Source: Burkholderiales bacterium (GTDB lineage Bacteria; Pseudomonadota; Gammaproteobacteria; Burkholderiales; Nitrosomonadaceae). Taken from it: 64,000 nucleotides of DNA. The notes under the pieces are model-generated. The model was not told where the DNA came from. It was given only the letters and a program-made list of their open reading frames with translations, and made no database searches. A program made the position numbers and the translations under genes. Every line of letters starts with the position of its first letter. Positions within the stretch are counted from its first letter, which is position 1. Where the stretch lies: positions 62,001 to 126,000 of the forward strand of contig JACKLU010000005.1 in the NCBI GenBank assembly GCA_024235735.1, written 5' to 3'. Below are positions 26,408 through 34,508 of the stretch, piece after piece.

Positions 26408-26431
26408 GTGAGTCTTGAATTCAAGTTATGA
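26408..26431 (+). CDS. Seven-codon leader ORF coupled to the next gene
   Basis: GTG at 26408 has the strong site AAGGAGA 7 bases upstream and reads MSLEFKL followed by TGA. That TGA overlaps the ATG of the next gene (ATGA at 26428). The next gene itself lacks a ribosome site, so its translation may depend on reinitiation from this ORF. An alternative is that one base was gained or lost and the GTG is the true start of the downstream protein. Confidence 0.45.
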   Translation: MSLEFKL

Positions 26432-27168
26432 GACCTGTGAATGATATAAATGATGCGCCTGAGTTAATGATCAGCGAACAGGATGGCGTGCGTTCATTGC
26501 ATCTGGGGGGGGCGATGGTGCAAAGCGCGATGCGGATCGCTGCGCCGAATGCTTTAGAGCTGGTTTATACGCAGTGCATGATGGGCTTTATGCTGTTTCA
26601 TCCAAACCCCGGGCATGTGCTGATGATCGGATTGGGCGGCGGGTCGCTGGCCAAGTTTGTTTATCATTATCTGCCACAAACCCGTGTGACGGTGGTGGAA
26701 CCTTACCGGCAGGTAATCATGGCGGCGCGGGAGTATTTTCATGTGCCGCAGGATGATGCGCGGTTTGCAATCGTTGAAGCGGATGGCGCGGGCTATGTCG
26801 TATCTGAGGGAGCAGTCGCCGATATTATTATGGTCGATGGCTTTGATGACGGTGATCAGGTTCAATCACTGTGCAGCCAGGATTTTTATGACCACGCGCA
26901 ACAAGCGTTAAACAGGAGCGGTATGCTGGTGGTTAATCTCTTGAGCCGTGACCGTCAATTGAAAACCCTGCTGCAACGGATTGAAAACAGTTTTGACGGC
27001 CATATCATTGCGATGATGGCCGAAATACGCGGCAATCTGATTGTTTTTGCTTTCCGAAACAATCCGGGCAAGCTGTCGTGGAAATCTATCCACAAGCATG
27101 CGCAAAAGCTCGAGACAGCCTATCCCTTGCCGTTTCGCGAGTTTGTTACTAAATTGCGAAAGTATTAG
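26428..27168 (+). CDS. Spermidine synthase-like methyltransferase-fold protein
   Basis: The 246-residue protein has the Rossmann fold of spermine/spermidine synthases: VLMIGLGGGSLAKFVY, VTVVEPYRQVIMAAREYF, and a VDGFDDGDQ stretch at the position where true enzymes have the D-A-Y/F catalytic motif. The replacement of that motif and the lack of an N-terminal strand domain suggest a stand-alone relative that is not a proven aminopropyltransferase. Substrate is unknown. It precedes a DUF3460 gene on the same strand. Confidence 0.75.
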   Translation: MRPVNDINDAPELMISEQDGVRSLHLGGAMVQSAMRIAAPNALELVYTQCMMGFMLFHPNPGHVLMIGLGGGSLAKFVYHYLPQTRVTVVEPYRQVIMAAREYFHVPQDDARFAIVEADGAGYVVSEGAVADIIMVDGFDDGDQVQSLCSQDFYDHAQQALNRSGMLVVNLLSRDRQLKTLLQRIENSFDGHIIAMMAEIRGNLIVFAFRNNPGKLSWKSIHKHAQKLETAYPLPFREFVTKLRKY

Positions 27169-27301
27169 TGCTGCCCTGGAACAGAACCCCGGGCTGAAAT
27201 GTTGTGCTGTGAAGGTGAATGCGAAGTAACAATATGCTAAAGTTATGCCTTTTGATTTAGCAGTCTCTGTTAATGTCTTTTTGAATCATAGAGCGATTAT
27301 T

Positions 27302-27502
27302 ATGGATTACAGTTACGAATCGGAACAAACAAAATTCATGCGCGAGTTTCTCGAAAAAAACCCGCAAGTTCAGGAAAAACGTCTGGCGGCAAGAAGCATC
27401 TGGTGGGATAAGTCGCTCGACAAGAATCAGCAAAAGCATTTTAAGGAAAGCACTGTTCCACATAAACCTTATGCATATTTCGGCGCGCAATCGGATGATT
27501 GA
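27302..27502 (+). CDS. DUF3460 family protein
   Basis: A 66-residue soluble protein with the DUF3460 pattern: YESEQTKFMREFLEKNPQVQEKR, then AARSIWWDKSLD. The family is largely confined to betaproteobacteria and has no known function. The ATG at 27302 was chosen over an upstream frame-open reading because the N-terminus MDYSYESE matches the family. It lies just before the parS site and mnmG. Confidence 0.8.
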   Translation: MDYSYESEQTKFMREFLEKNPQVQEKRLAARSIWWDKSLDKNQQKHFKESTVPHKPYAYFGAQSDD

Positions 27503-27530
27503 TCTGTATTTCAGCGCCATTCAAGCCGAA

Positions 27531-27546
27531 TGTTTCACGTGAAACA
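27531..27546. promoter_or_regulatory. parS: parS centromere site
   Basis: TGTTTCACGTGAAACA is a perfect match to the conserved bacterial parS palindrome bound by ParB. It lies 68 bp before mnmG, 3.6 kb from parB. ParB loads here and spreads, and ParA then moves the origin region toward the pole. Its presence supports an origin-proximal location for the window. Confidence 0.95.
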
Positions 27547-27614
27547 TCTGATGAAACGGTTTTCAAATCAGGGTAATTTTTTGTTACGCGATCTATGCGA
27601 CTTGAGTTTTGAAT

Positions 27615-29540
27615 ATGCGTAAACAAAACAGCTATGACGTTATTGTTGTCGGCGGAGGGCATGCGGGCACAGAGGCGGCGCTTGCCGCGGCGCGCATGGG
27701 CTGCCGGACGCTGCTGCTGACGCACAATATCGAAACCATCGGCCAGATGTCATGCAATCCGTCCATCGGCGGGATTGGTAAAAGTCATCTTGTCAAGGAA
27801 ATCGATGCGCTTGGCGGTGCAATGGGGCTGGCTACCGACGCGGCGGGAATCCAGTTTCGCGTGTTGAACTCCAGCAAAGGCCCGGCGGTGCGCGCGACAC
27901 GCGCGCAGGCAGACCGTGTTCTGTATCGTCAGGCCATCCGTAAACGGATCGAAAATCAGATTAATCTCCAGGTTGTGCAACAGGCCGTGGATGATCTGCT
28001 GATTGAGCAGGAGCGGGTTGCCGGTGTGGTTACCCAGCTGGGCATAAAATTTTACGCTGAAGCTGTGGTGTTGACGGTGGGCACGTTTCTGGCGGGGCTT
28101 GCGCATATCGGCAAAACCCATTTCAAAGCCGGACGCGCCGGTGATCCACCGTCGATAACGCTGGCGCAGCGTCTGAACGAGATGCAGTTTCCGGTCGGAC
28201 GGCTTAAAACCGGCACGCCGCCGCGTATAGACGGGCGCAGCCTGGATTACAGCAAACTGAAAGAGCAACCCGGCGATGCACCGACGCCGGTCGTGTCTTT
28301 CATGGGACATACCGTTAAACATCCGCGTCAGGTGTCCTGCTGGATAACGCAAACCAATGCGGAAACGCATGAAATCATCACTGCAGGATTATCCGAGTCA
28401 CCGCTGTATACGGGCAAAATAGAAGGCATCGGGCCGCGCTATTGTCCATCTATTGAAGACAAGGTGGTGCGGTTTGCCAGTCGGGAGAGTCATTCCATTT
28501 TCCTTGAGCCAGAAGGACTGGATACGCATGAAATTTATCCGAATGGTATTTCAACAAGCCTGCCTTTTGAGTTCCAGATGAGGCTGGTGCAATCGATTGC
28601 CGGTCTGGAAAATGCGCATATCACGCGTCCAGGATACGCCATAGAATACAACTATTTCGATCCGCGGAATCTGAAACGCTCGCTGGAAACCAAAACCATT
28701 CAAGGTTTGTTTTTTGCCGGTCAGATCAACGGCACCACCGGCTATGAAGAGGCGGCGGCGCAAGGTCTGCTGGCAGGGATTAATGCGGCGTTGACCGTGC
28801 AACAGAAGGATAGCTGGTGCCCGTTGCGCAATGAAGCGTACATCGGCGTGCTGGTGGATGATCTGATTACTTCCGGCGTAACCGAGCCGTATCGCATGTT
28901 TACCAGCCGTGCGGAATACCGGCTGCAACTGCGGGAAGACAACGCGGATCAGCGTCTGACCGAAACCGGCAGAAGGCTTGGATTGGTCGACGATGCGCGA
29001 TGGACGTTTTATGCGCGCAAGTGTGAAGCCATTGAACAGGAACAGAACCGTCTGGACAGCATCCGGATTTTTCCCGGTGCAATTGACGAGGCGCGACTCA
29101 TTCAGGTGCTTGGAAAAACCATCGAGCGCGAATATACGCTGACCGAGCTGCTGCGCCGCCCGGACGTGTCCTATGCGGATCTGATGGCGCTGTGCGGTGT
29201 CGAGCAGAATGCCGGTAATGCGTGGATCGATGCGCAAATCGCCGAGCAGGTCGAAATTCAGATCAAATATCAGGGTTATATCAAACGCCAGCAGGAAGAA
29301 ATTCTGCGTCAGTCGCAGCATGAAACGACGTTGCTGCCGGCTGATATCGATTATCGCCTGGTCAAGGGGCTGTCCAACGAGGTTCAACAAAAACTGAATG
29401 AACATAAACCTGAAACCATTGGTCAGGCCAGCAGAATATCCGGCGTGACCCCGGCAGCTATTTCATTGCTGCTGGTTTATCTCAAGCGCGGGCTGGGCGG
29501 GGTCAGTCCGCCGGATGCCGGTCAGAAACAGCGTGCATGA
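27615..29540 (+). CDS. mnmG: tRNA U34 carboxymethylaminomethyl-modifying enzyme MnmG
   Basis: MnmG (GidA) works with MnmE to modify the wobble uridine of several tRNAs, using FAD. The 641-residue protein opens with DVIVVGGGHAGTEAALAAARMG and contains CNPSIGGIGKSHLVKEIDALGG, KTGTPPRIDGRSLDYS, GPRYCPSIEDKVVRF and NGTTGYEEAAAQGLLAGINAA, all conserved in the family. The ATG at 27615 was chosen; a TTG two codons upstream adds nothing. It overlaps rsmG as ATGA and heads the mnmG-rsmG-parA-parB cluster. Confidence 0.98.
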   Translation: MRKQNSYDVIVVGGGHAGTEAALAAARMGCRTLLLTHNIETIGQMSCNPSIGGIGKSHLVKEIDALGGAMGLATDAAGIQFRVLNSSKGPAVRATRAQADRVLYRQAIRKRIENQINLQVVQQAVDDLLIEQERVAGVVTQLGIKFYAEAVVLTVGTFLAGLAHIGKTHFKAGRAGDPPSITLAQRLNEMQFPVGRLKTGTPPRIDGRSLDYSKLKEQPGDAPTPVVSFMGHTVKHPRQVSCWITQTNAETHEIITAGLSESPLYTGKIEGIGPRYCPSIEDKVVRFASRESHSIFLEPEGLDTHEIYPNGISTSLPFEFQMRLVQSIAGLENAHITRPGYAIEYNYFDPRNLKRSLETKTIQGLFFAGQINGTTGYEEAAAQGLLAGINAALTVQQKDSWCPLRNEAYIGVLVDDLITSGVTEPYRMFTSRAEYRLQLREDNADQRLTETGRRLGLVDDARWTFYARKCEAIEQEQNRLDSIRIFPGAIDEARLIQVLGKTIEREYTLTELLRRPDVSYADLMALCGVEQNAGNAWIDAQIAEQVEIQIKYQGYIKRQQEEILRQSQHETTLLPADIDYRLVKGLSNEVQQKLNEHKPETIGQASRISGVTPAAISLLLVYLKRGLGGVSPPDAGQKQRA

Positions 29541-30220
29541 GTCTTGATGATGCAGTCAGGCAAGGCTTGTCAGCCTTGCAGCATGCTGTAATTGAGCCGG
29601 ATGCGAGAATACGGGAACGGATTGTTCAGTATCTGTCGCTGATTGCGAAGTGGAACAAGCAATATAATCTGACGGCGATCAGGACTGTCCAAGATATGCT
29701 GTATCAGCATATCTTGGACAGTCTGGCGGCGGTTGAATATATTAACGGGCCCCGCGTAATCGATGTGGGTACGGGTGCGGGATTGCCGGGTATACCGATT
29801 GCCCTTGTACGACCCCACTGGCAGGTGACGCTGGCGGAAAGCAATCAGAAGAAAGCGGCGTTTTTACAGCAGGTTAAAATCGAGATGGCGCTGGAAAATG
29901 TGGTGGTTATGGCAAGGCGGATTGAAACAGCCGTTGTCGACGAAAGCCCGGATACGATTATTTCGCGGGCTTATGCCAGTCTGGGGGATTTTATAAAAAC
30001 GACACAGCATCTGGTGAAGCCGAACGAAACACGGAGCCGTTGGGTCGCGATGAAAAGCAGTTGCACGCAACAGGAGCTTGATCAGGTGGTTTTACCCTAT
30101 GTGATTGAAAAAAGGATACCTTTAATTGTTCCGGGGCTTTCTGCACAGCGGGAACTGATTGTTATCCGGCGTATGTCTGCTGCTGAACAACCGGAGCTGC
30201 TGGAGGCGTATCAAACGTGA
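29537..30220 (+). CDS. rsmG: 16S rRNA (guanine527-N7)-methyltransferase
   Basis: RsmG (GidB) methylates G527 of 16S rRNA with S-adenosylmethionine. The 227-residue protein has the family stretch WNKQYNLTAIR, HILDSLAA and the cofactor loop DVGTGAGLPGIPIAL at 76-90. It overlaps mnmG upstream (ATGA) and parA downstream (GTGA). Oddly, codons 50-63 contain a perfect 19-bp-stem hairpin (29683-29723). Confidence 0.96.
   Translation: MSLDDAVRQGLSALQHAVIEPDARIRERIVQYLSLIAKWNKQYNLTAIRTVQDMLYQHILDSLAAVEYINGPRVIDVGTGAGLPGIPIALVRPHWQVTLAESNQKKAAFLQQVKIEMALENVVVMARRIETAVVDESPDTIISRAYASLGDFIKTTQHLVKPNETRSRWVAMKSSCTQQELDQVVLPYVIEKRIPLIVPGLSAQRELIVIRRMSAAEQPELLEAYQT
29683..29723 (+). repeat. Perfect 19-bp-stem hairpin inside rsmG
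   Basis: GACTGTCCAAGATATGCTG (29683-29701) is followed by the loop TAT and its exact reverse complement (29705-29723). It lies wholly within the rsmG reading frame, where the peptide is RTVQDMLYQHILDSLA, a conserved part of the protein. No T-tract follows, so it is not a standard terminator. Confidence 0.9.
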
Positions 30221-30975
30221 CAAAGATTCTGGCAATAACCAACCAAAAAGGCGGAGTAGGCAAAACGACGACCAGTGTCAATCTGGCGGCCAGTCTGGCC
30301 AATGCGGGCAAACGCGTGTTGCTGATCGATCTTGATCCGCAGGCGAATGCGACCATGGGTAGTGGCGCGAACAAACAGGTGATTCAACAGACGGTTTATC
30401 AGGTTCTGCTGGGTGAGTTATCAATAAAATCAGTGCGTATCAGCGAATTGCAGGGGAAGTATGATCTGATTCCGGCCAACCGCGATCTGGCCGGTGCCGA
30501 AGTCGAAATGGTGACGCTTTCACAGCGTGAAATCCGCTTAAAAGCAGCGCTCATTGAGGTCATCGATGAATATCAGTACGTTATTATTGATTGTCCGCCA
30601 GCGCTGAATTTATTGACGCTGAACGCGCTGTGCGCCGCGCATGCGGTAATGATACCGATGCAGTGTGAATATTACGCGCTGGAAGGCTTAAGCGATCTGG
30701 TCAACACCATCAAGAAAGTGCGGGCGAATTTCAATCCCAGACTGCGTATTGAAGGATTGCTACGCACCATGTTTGATCCGCGCAATATTCTGGCGCAACA
30801 GGTATCGGATCAATTGCAGCGGCACTTCGGCGACAAGGTTTACCGCACGGTCATTCCAAGAAATGTGCGTCTGGCGGAAGCGCCGGGTTTTGGCCTCCCC
30901 GTGCTTTATCATGATCGTCAGTCAAAAGGGGCTCAGGCCTATCTGGAACTTGCGCAGGAAGTATTGAATGCCTGA
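30217..30975 (+). CDS. parA: Chromosome partitioning ATPase ParA
   Basis: ParA (Soj) is the Walker-type ATPase that moves ParB-parS complexes along the nucleoid. The 252-residue protein has the deviant Walker A KGGVGKTT at 11-18, LLIDLDPQANATMGSG, IIDCPPALNLLTLNAL and a late NVRLAEAPGFGLP. There is no N-terminal DNA-binding domain, as expected for chromosomal ParA. A GTG start overlaps the rsmG stop. It is separated from parB by an inserted repeat element. Confidence 0.97.
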   Translation: MTKILAITNQKGGVGKTTTSVNLAASLANAGKRVLLIDLDPQANATMGSGANKQVIQQTVYQVLLGELSIKSVRISELQGKYDLIPANRDLAGAEVEMVTLSQREIRLKAALIEVIDEYQYVIIDCPPALNLLTLNALCAAHAVMIPMQCEYYALEGLSDLVNTIKKVRANFNPRLRIEGLLRTMFDPRNILAQQVSDQLQRHFGDKVYRTVIPRNVRLAEAPGFGLPVLYHDRQSKGAQAYLELAQEVLNA

Positions 30976-30991
30976 TTGTCAGGAATGGATT

Positions 30992-31132
30992 GAGATCTTT
31001 GCACGGCTACTACGCGGCACGATAATGGCGTTAAAAATTTGCGAAAAATGCTCATTTACCCCGTGTAAACTCCGCTTTTTCGCAAATTTTTGCCTTATTC
31101 TCGTACCGCTCATGACGCCGTGCAAAGGTCTC
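30992..31132. mobile_element. 141-bp MITE-like palindromic element between parA and parB
   Basis: The element starts GAGATCTTTGCACGG and ends with the matching inverted sequence CCGTGCAAAGGTCTC (14 of 15 bases pair). Inner blocks also mirror each other, notably AAAAATTTGCGAAAAA on the left and its complement on the right. The two arms of about 60 bp fold on a centre near TTTACCCCGTGTAAA. It encodes no protein. This is the layout of a miniature inverted-repeat element mobilised by a larger IS. A clear target duplication is not visible. Confidence 0.7.
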
Positions 31133-31154
31133 GAATTGTAAAAGGAAAAGTTAG

Positions 31155-31997
31155 ATGGCGAAACTGAAAGGGCTGGGACGCGGACTGGATGCGCTGCTAT
31201 CGGGAAATACGGATGGGGTTGATGCATCCGGCGACCGATTGCAGAATCTCGAAACCGCATCGCTGCAACCCGGAAAATACCAGCCGCGCAGCAACATGGA
31301 TCAGGCGGCCTTGGCCGATCTGGCTGAATCGATTAAAGCGCAGGGTATCATGCAGCCTATTCTGGTGCGCGCGATTGGCGTGGATCGCTATGAAATCATC
31401 GCCGGTGAGCGTCGCTGGCGTGCGGCGCAGCTGGCCGGGCTGGACGAAGTGCCAGTGATCATTCGGGAAGTCACCGATGAAGCTGCGCTGGCGATATCGC
31501 TCATCGAGAATATTCAGCGCGAGGATCTGAATCCGCTGGAAGAAGCCATGGGCATTCAGCGTCTGATCAACGAGTTTGGCATGACGCATCAGACCGCCGC
31601 TGAAGCGCTGGGCAGTTCGCGCAGCGCGGTGACCAATTTACTGCGTCTGCTTAATCTGGCCGGGCCTGTGCAGGACATGATGATGCAGGGTAAAATCGAC
31701 ATGGGGCATGGCAGGGCCTTGCTGGCGCTGGAACCTGCGCAGCAGATACAGATGGCCAACAGAATCGTGTTGAAAGGATTGTCGGTACGCGAGACAGAAA
31801 AAATAATCCAGCAACTGAATAATCCGCAGACACGCAAAGCGCGAAAAATCGACCGCGATGTTTTGGCGCTGCAGGAGTCGGTGTCGGAACGGCTTGGCGC
31901 GCAGGTCACGATCAAGTCCGCAAAAAACGGTCGAGGCAATATCATCATACACTACTCAAATCTCGATCAGCTCGATGATATACTGAGCAGATTTTAA
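31155..31997 (+). CDS. parB: Chromosome partitioning protein ParB
   Basis: ParB (Spo0J) binds parS, uses CTP to clamp and slide, and recruits ParA. The 280-residue protein starts KLKGLGRGLDALLSG (ParA-contact region). It has the CTP-binding GERRWRA at 84-90 and ENIQRED at 118-124, then a helix-turn-helix (MTHQTAAEALGSSRSAVTN) and a C-terminal dimer domain. AAAGGAAAAG precedes the ATG. The preceding MITE-like element may separate its expression from parA. Confidence 0.97.
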   Translation: MAKLKGLGRGLDALLSGNTDGVDASGDRLQNLETASLQPGKYQPRSNMDQAALADLAESIKAQGIMQPILVRAIGVDRYEIIAGERRWRAAQLAGLDEVPVIIREVTDEAALAISLIENIQREDLNPLEEAMGIQRLINEFGMTHQTAAEALGSSRSAVTNLLRLLNLAGPVQDMMMQGKIDMGHGRALLALEPAQQIQMANRIVLKGLSVRETEKIIQQLNNPQTRKARKIDRDVLALQESVSERLGAQVTIKSAKNGRGNIIIHYSNLDQLDDILSRF

Positions 31998-32025
31998 AAC
32001 GGTAACGCAAGCACATTAAAGAATT

Positions 32026-32208
32026 ATGGACACAAAATTACTCGATATCCTGGTATGTCCGGTATGCAAAGGGCCGCTGCTGTACAAAAAACAAGAAAAG
32101 GAGCTGATTTGCAAGGCGGATCGGCTGGCCTTTGCCATCAAGGACGGCATACCCATCATGCTCGAAGACGAGGCCCGCAGAATTCCGGATGATGTTGAAA
32201 TCAGCTGA
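32026..32208 (+). CDS. Trm112 family small zinc protein
   Basis: A 60-residue protein of the Trm112/YcaR family: LLDILVCPVCKGPLLY, ELICKADRLAFAIKDGIPIML. In bacteria these are small single-domain proteins; homologues in other domains activate methyltransferases. CPVC and one further Cys are visible, so only three of the usual four zinc ligands are obvious. It follows parB by 28 bp on the same strand. Confidence 0.88.
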   Translation: MDTKLLDILVCPVCKGPLLYKKQEKELICKADRLAFAIKDGIPIMLEDEARRIPDDVEIS

Positions 32209-32278
32209 CATAAAATCACGTTGCGCGAATTCCCACCTGCCAACGATAGCGAATCAATACACGAACAAACGCTAATTC

Positions 32279-33262
32279 ATGGATACAACCGTTAAATTGA
32301 CGCCTCGCATAGCAACGGTGCTGGGGGCGCTGATTGCCGATTCCGCTGCGCTTGGATTGCACTGGCTTTATGATCCCGAGCGCATTGCACAAATCGAAAA
32401 GAAACAGAATATCGCTTTCTTGACGCCCGATCCCGGAAACTACGCTGATACAAAAGGTTTCTTTGCACATGGCGGCAAGACTGCGGGAGATTCTTCCGGT
32501 TATGGCGAAATCTGTCTGCTGATGCTGAAACATTATGCCGCGCATGGTGAGTTCGACCGCATGGCGTATCAAACCGAGTTTCGCAACCTGTTTGGGCCGG
32601 GCGGCGCATACCGCGGATATGTCGACTCACCCACGCGCCAGACGCTGCTGAAGCTGATCCCATTGGTTCCGGAAGATTATCCCGAAATATCCGGCGCGGA
32701 TGACGATCAGTTCGCCGCGCTGGCATCCGTGGCTGTTGTTACGGCGTTGCATACCGGGTCAACGGATTCGCTGTTGAACAAGATCGAACAGATTGTAAGA
32801 TTGACGAATGATAACGCTACGGCAGTAACTGCGGCGCAATACGCGGCGGCCGTGCTTGCCGTCGTGCTTGACGGGAAACCCGTTGAACAGGCGCTGGTGC
32901 ATTCTTTGCCGCATGCAAAGGGAGAACTCGGGACTTTGCTGAAAGATGCGCTGGCCATGGACACGTTGGATAGCGTGCGGGCTGCGCAGCGCTTTGGTTC
33001 CGCATGTCACGTGCTGGAGGGATTGCCCGTGATCGTCCATATTCTTCGCCATGCCACAAATTACCAGCAAGCTGTTGAGGCCAATATCCGCGCGGGTGGC
33101 GATAGTTGCGGCCGCGCCATTATGCTGGGCGCTATTGCTGCGGCAGGCGCTGAGCTGCACGGTGATACCGCTTCAACAATTCCGCTGCTTTGGTTGGCAA
33201 GGTATCGCCAATTTACGGACGCCGCCAATGCGATTGCGCAACTTCGGCAGATTGCAGTGTGA
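32279..33262 (+). CDS. ADP-ribosylglycohydrolase family protein
   Basis: The 327-residue all-helical protein shows GALIADSAALGLHWLYDP near the N-terminus and GGDSCGRAIMLGAIAAA-type sequence near the C-terminus, the two halves of the di-metal site in the DraG/ARH family. These enzymes remove ADP-ribose from modified proteins or act on related compounds. No matching transferase (such as DraT) is nearby, so the substrate is unknown. The acidic metal ligands are partly changed from DraG, and activity is not certain. Confidence 0.8.
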   Translation: MDTTVKLTPRIATVLGALIADSAALGLHWLYDPERIAQIEKKQNIAFLTPDPGNYADTKGFFAHGGKTAGDSSGYGEICLLMLKHYAAHGEFDRMAYQTEFRNLFGPGGAYRGYVDSPTRQTLLKLIPLVPEDYPEISGADDDQFAALASVAVVTALHTGSTDSLLNKIEQIVRLTNDNATAVTAAQYAAAVLAVVLDGKPVEQALVHSLPHAKGELGTLLKDALAMDTLDSVRAAQRFGSACHVLEGLPVIVHILRHATNYQQAVEANIRAGGDSCGRAIMLGAIAAAGAELHGDTASTIPLLWLARYRQFTDAANAIAQLRQIAV

Positions 33263-33319
33263 GCGCCTGTGCGGCAATTTAACCGGCAAGCTGCGCATGC
33301 GTATAAAAAAATCACATGG

Positions 33320-33349
33320 TTAGAATCACATAGCAACAAATGTTATAAT
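33320..33349 (+). promoter_or_regulatory. Sigma-70-like promoter of the malyl-CoA lyase gene
   Basis: TATAAT at 33344-33349 is a perfect -10 box. TTAGAA at 33320-33325 is a weak -35 box at 18-bp spacing. The start codon at 33434 is preceded by GGAGG, leaving an untranslated leader of roughly 75 bases. Confidence 0.55.
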
Positions 33350-33433
33350 GCCGGGTTATCGGTTTTACAGATACAGTGCCGGCCTTGAGGATATGGCGGG
33401 CCTGTTTAAACAAAAAATTATCATGGAGGAAAA

Positions 33434-34381
33434 ATGAGTCACACGCTATATGAAACAAAAATTCAACGGGTTCAACGCTGTGAGCTGGCGGTTCCAGGTT
33501 CAAGCCCGGAGATGTTTGAGAAAGCATTAAAAAGCGGTGTGGACTTCGTTTTTCTGGATCTGGAAGATGCGGTTGCACCGGATGACAAGGTGCAAGCCCG
33601 TAAAAATATCATCCAGGCGCTCAATGACCTGGACTGGAAAGGGCATGGCATCACCGTATCGGTTCGTATCAACGGACTGGATACGCAGTATATGGTTCGC
33701 GATGTGGTGGATCTCGTTGAGCAGGCCGGTTCTAAAATTGACACCTTACTGATACCCAAGGCGGGCGTCTACGCGGATATCTACATGGTGGAAGCCATGG
33801 TTAATCAACTGGAAATGCAGCAGGGCCTGAAAAACAGGATTGGATTGGAAGCGCTGATCGAAACCGCGCTGGGCATGGCCAATGTTGAGGACATTGCCCG
33901 TAACGGCGCGCGCGGAAGGCTGGAGGCGCTGCATTTCGGCGTTGCTGACTACGCCGCCAGTAACCGCGCCAGAACGGTCAATATCGGCGGATTGAATCCG
34001 GATTATCCCGGCGACCAGTGGCATTTCGCAATCAGCCGCATGACGGTAGCGTGCCGCGCCTATGGTTTGCGGCCTATCGATGGCCCGTTTGGCGACATCA
34101 AGGATCCGGACGGCTATAAGTTGGCGGCTCGCCGCGCAGCCGCACTGGGGTGCGAAGGAAAATGGGCGATACATCCCACGCAGATCGCATTGGCGAATGA
34201 AGTCTTTACGCCGCCTCCAGCGGAGGTGGAAAAAGCCAAGCGCATACTGGCCGCCCTGAAAGAAGCGGCTGCTCAAGGAAAAGGCGCTGCTGCGCTGGAT
34301 GGACGGCTGATTGATGCGGCTTCGGAAAGAATGGCCAACAATGTGGTGAGAATCGCAGAGGCGATAGCCGCCAGAAAGTAA
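33434..34381 (+). CDS. mcl: L-malyl-CoA lyase (CitE-like)
   Basis: The 315-residue protein belongs to the HpcH/HpaI and CitE-like family: CELAVPGSSPEMFEKALKSG, FVFLDLEDAVAPDDK with metal-binding acids, a GLEALIETALGM catalytic stretch and EALHFGVADYAA. Malyl-CoA lyase cleaves malyl-CoA into acetyl-CoA and glyoxylate in the serine cycle and related pathways. The two genes after it encode the ligase that makes malyl-CoA, which decides between this role and CitE. A terminator follows it, so mtkAB has its own transcript or readthrough. Confidence 0.88.
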   Translation: MSHTLYETKIQRVQRCELAVPGSSPEMFEKALKSGVDFVFLDLEDAVAPDDKVQARKNIIQALNDLDWKGHGITVSVRINGLDTQYMVRDVVDLVEQAGSKIDTLLIPKAGVYADIYMVEAMVNQLEMQQGLKNRIGLEALIETALGMANVEDIARNGARGRLEALHFGVADYAASNRARTVNIGGLNPDYPGDQWHFAISRMTVACRAYGLRPIDGPFGDIKDPDGYKLAARRAAALGCEGKWAIHPTQIALANEVFTPPPAEVEKAKRILAALKEAAAQGKGAAALDGRLIDAASERMANNVVRIAEAIAARK

Positions 34382-34399
34382 AGTCAGGATGGTGCATAT

Positions 34400-34422
34400 G
34401 GCCGCGTAATGCGGCCTTTTTA
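34400..34422 (+). terminator. Intrinsic terminator after malyl-CoA lyase gene
   Basis: GGCCGC-GTAAT-GCGGCC is a perfect 6-bp GC stem directly followed by TTTTTATT. It lies 19 bp past the stop codon, so it should end or attenuate transcription before mtkA. Confidence 0.85.
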
Positions 34423-34508
34423 TTATTAAACGCTTTAGAAAAACATGGTTTAACAGGCTGTTGACAGAAAAACCATGACATATTAATCCGATTGATGAGG
34501 AAATCGAA

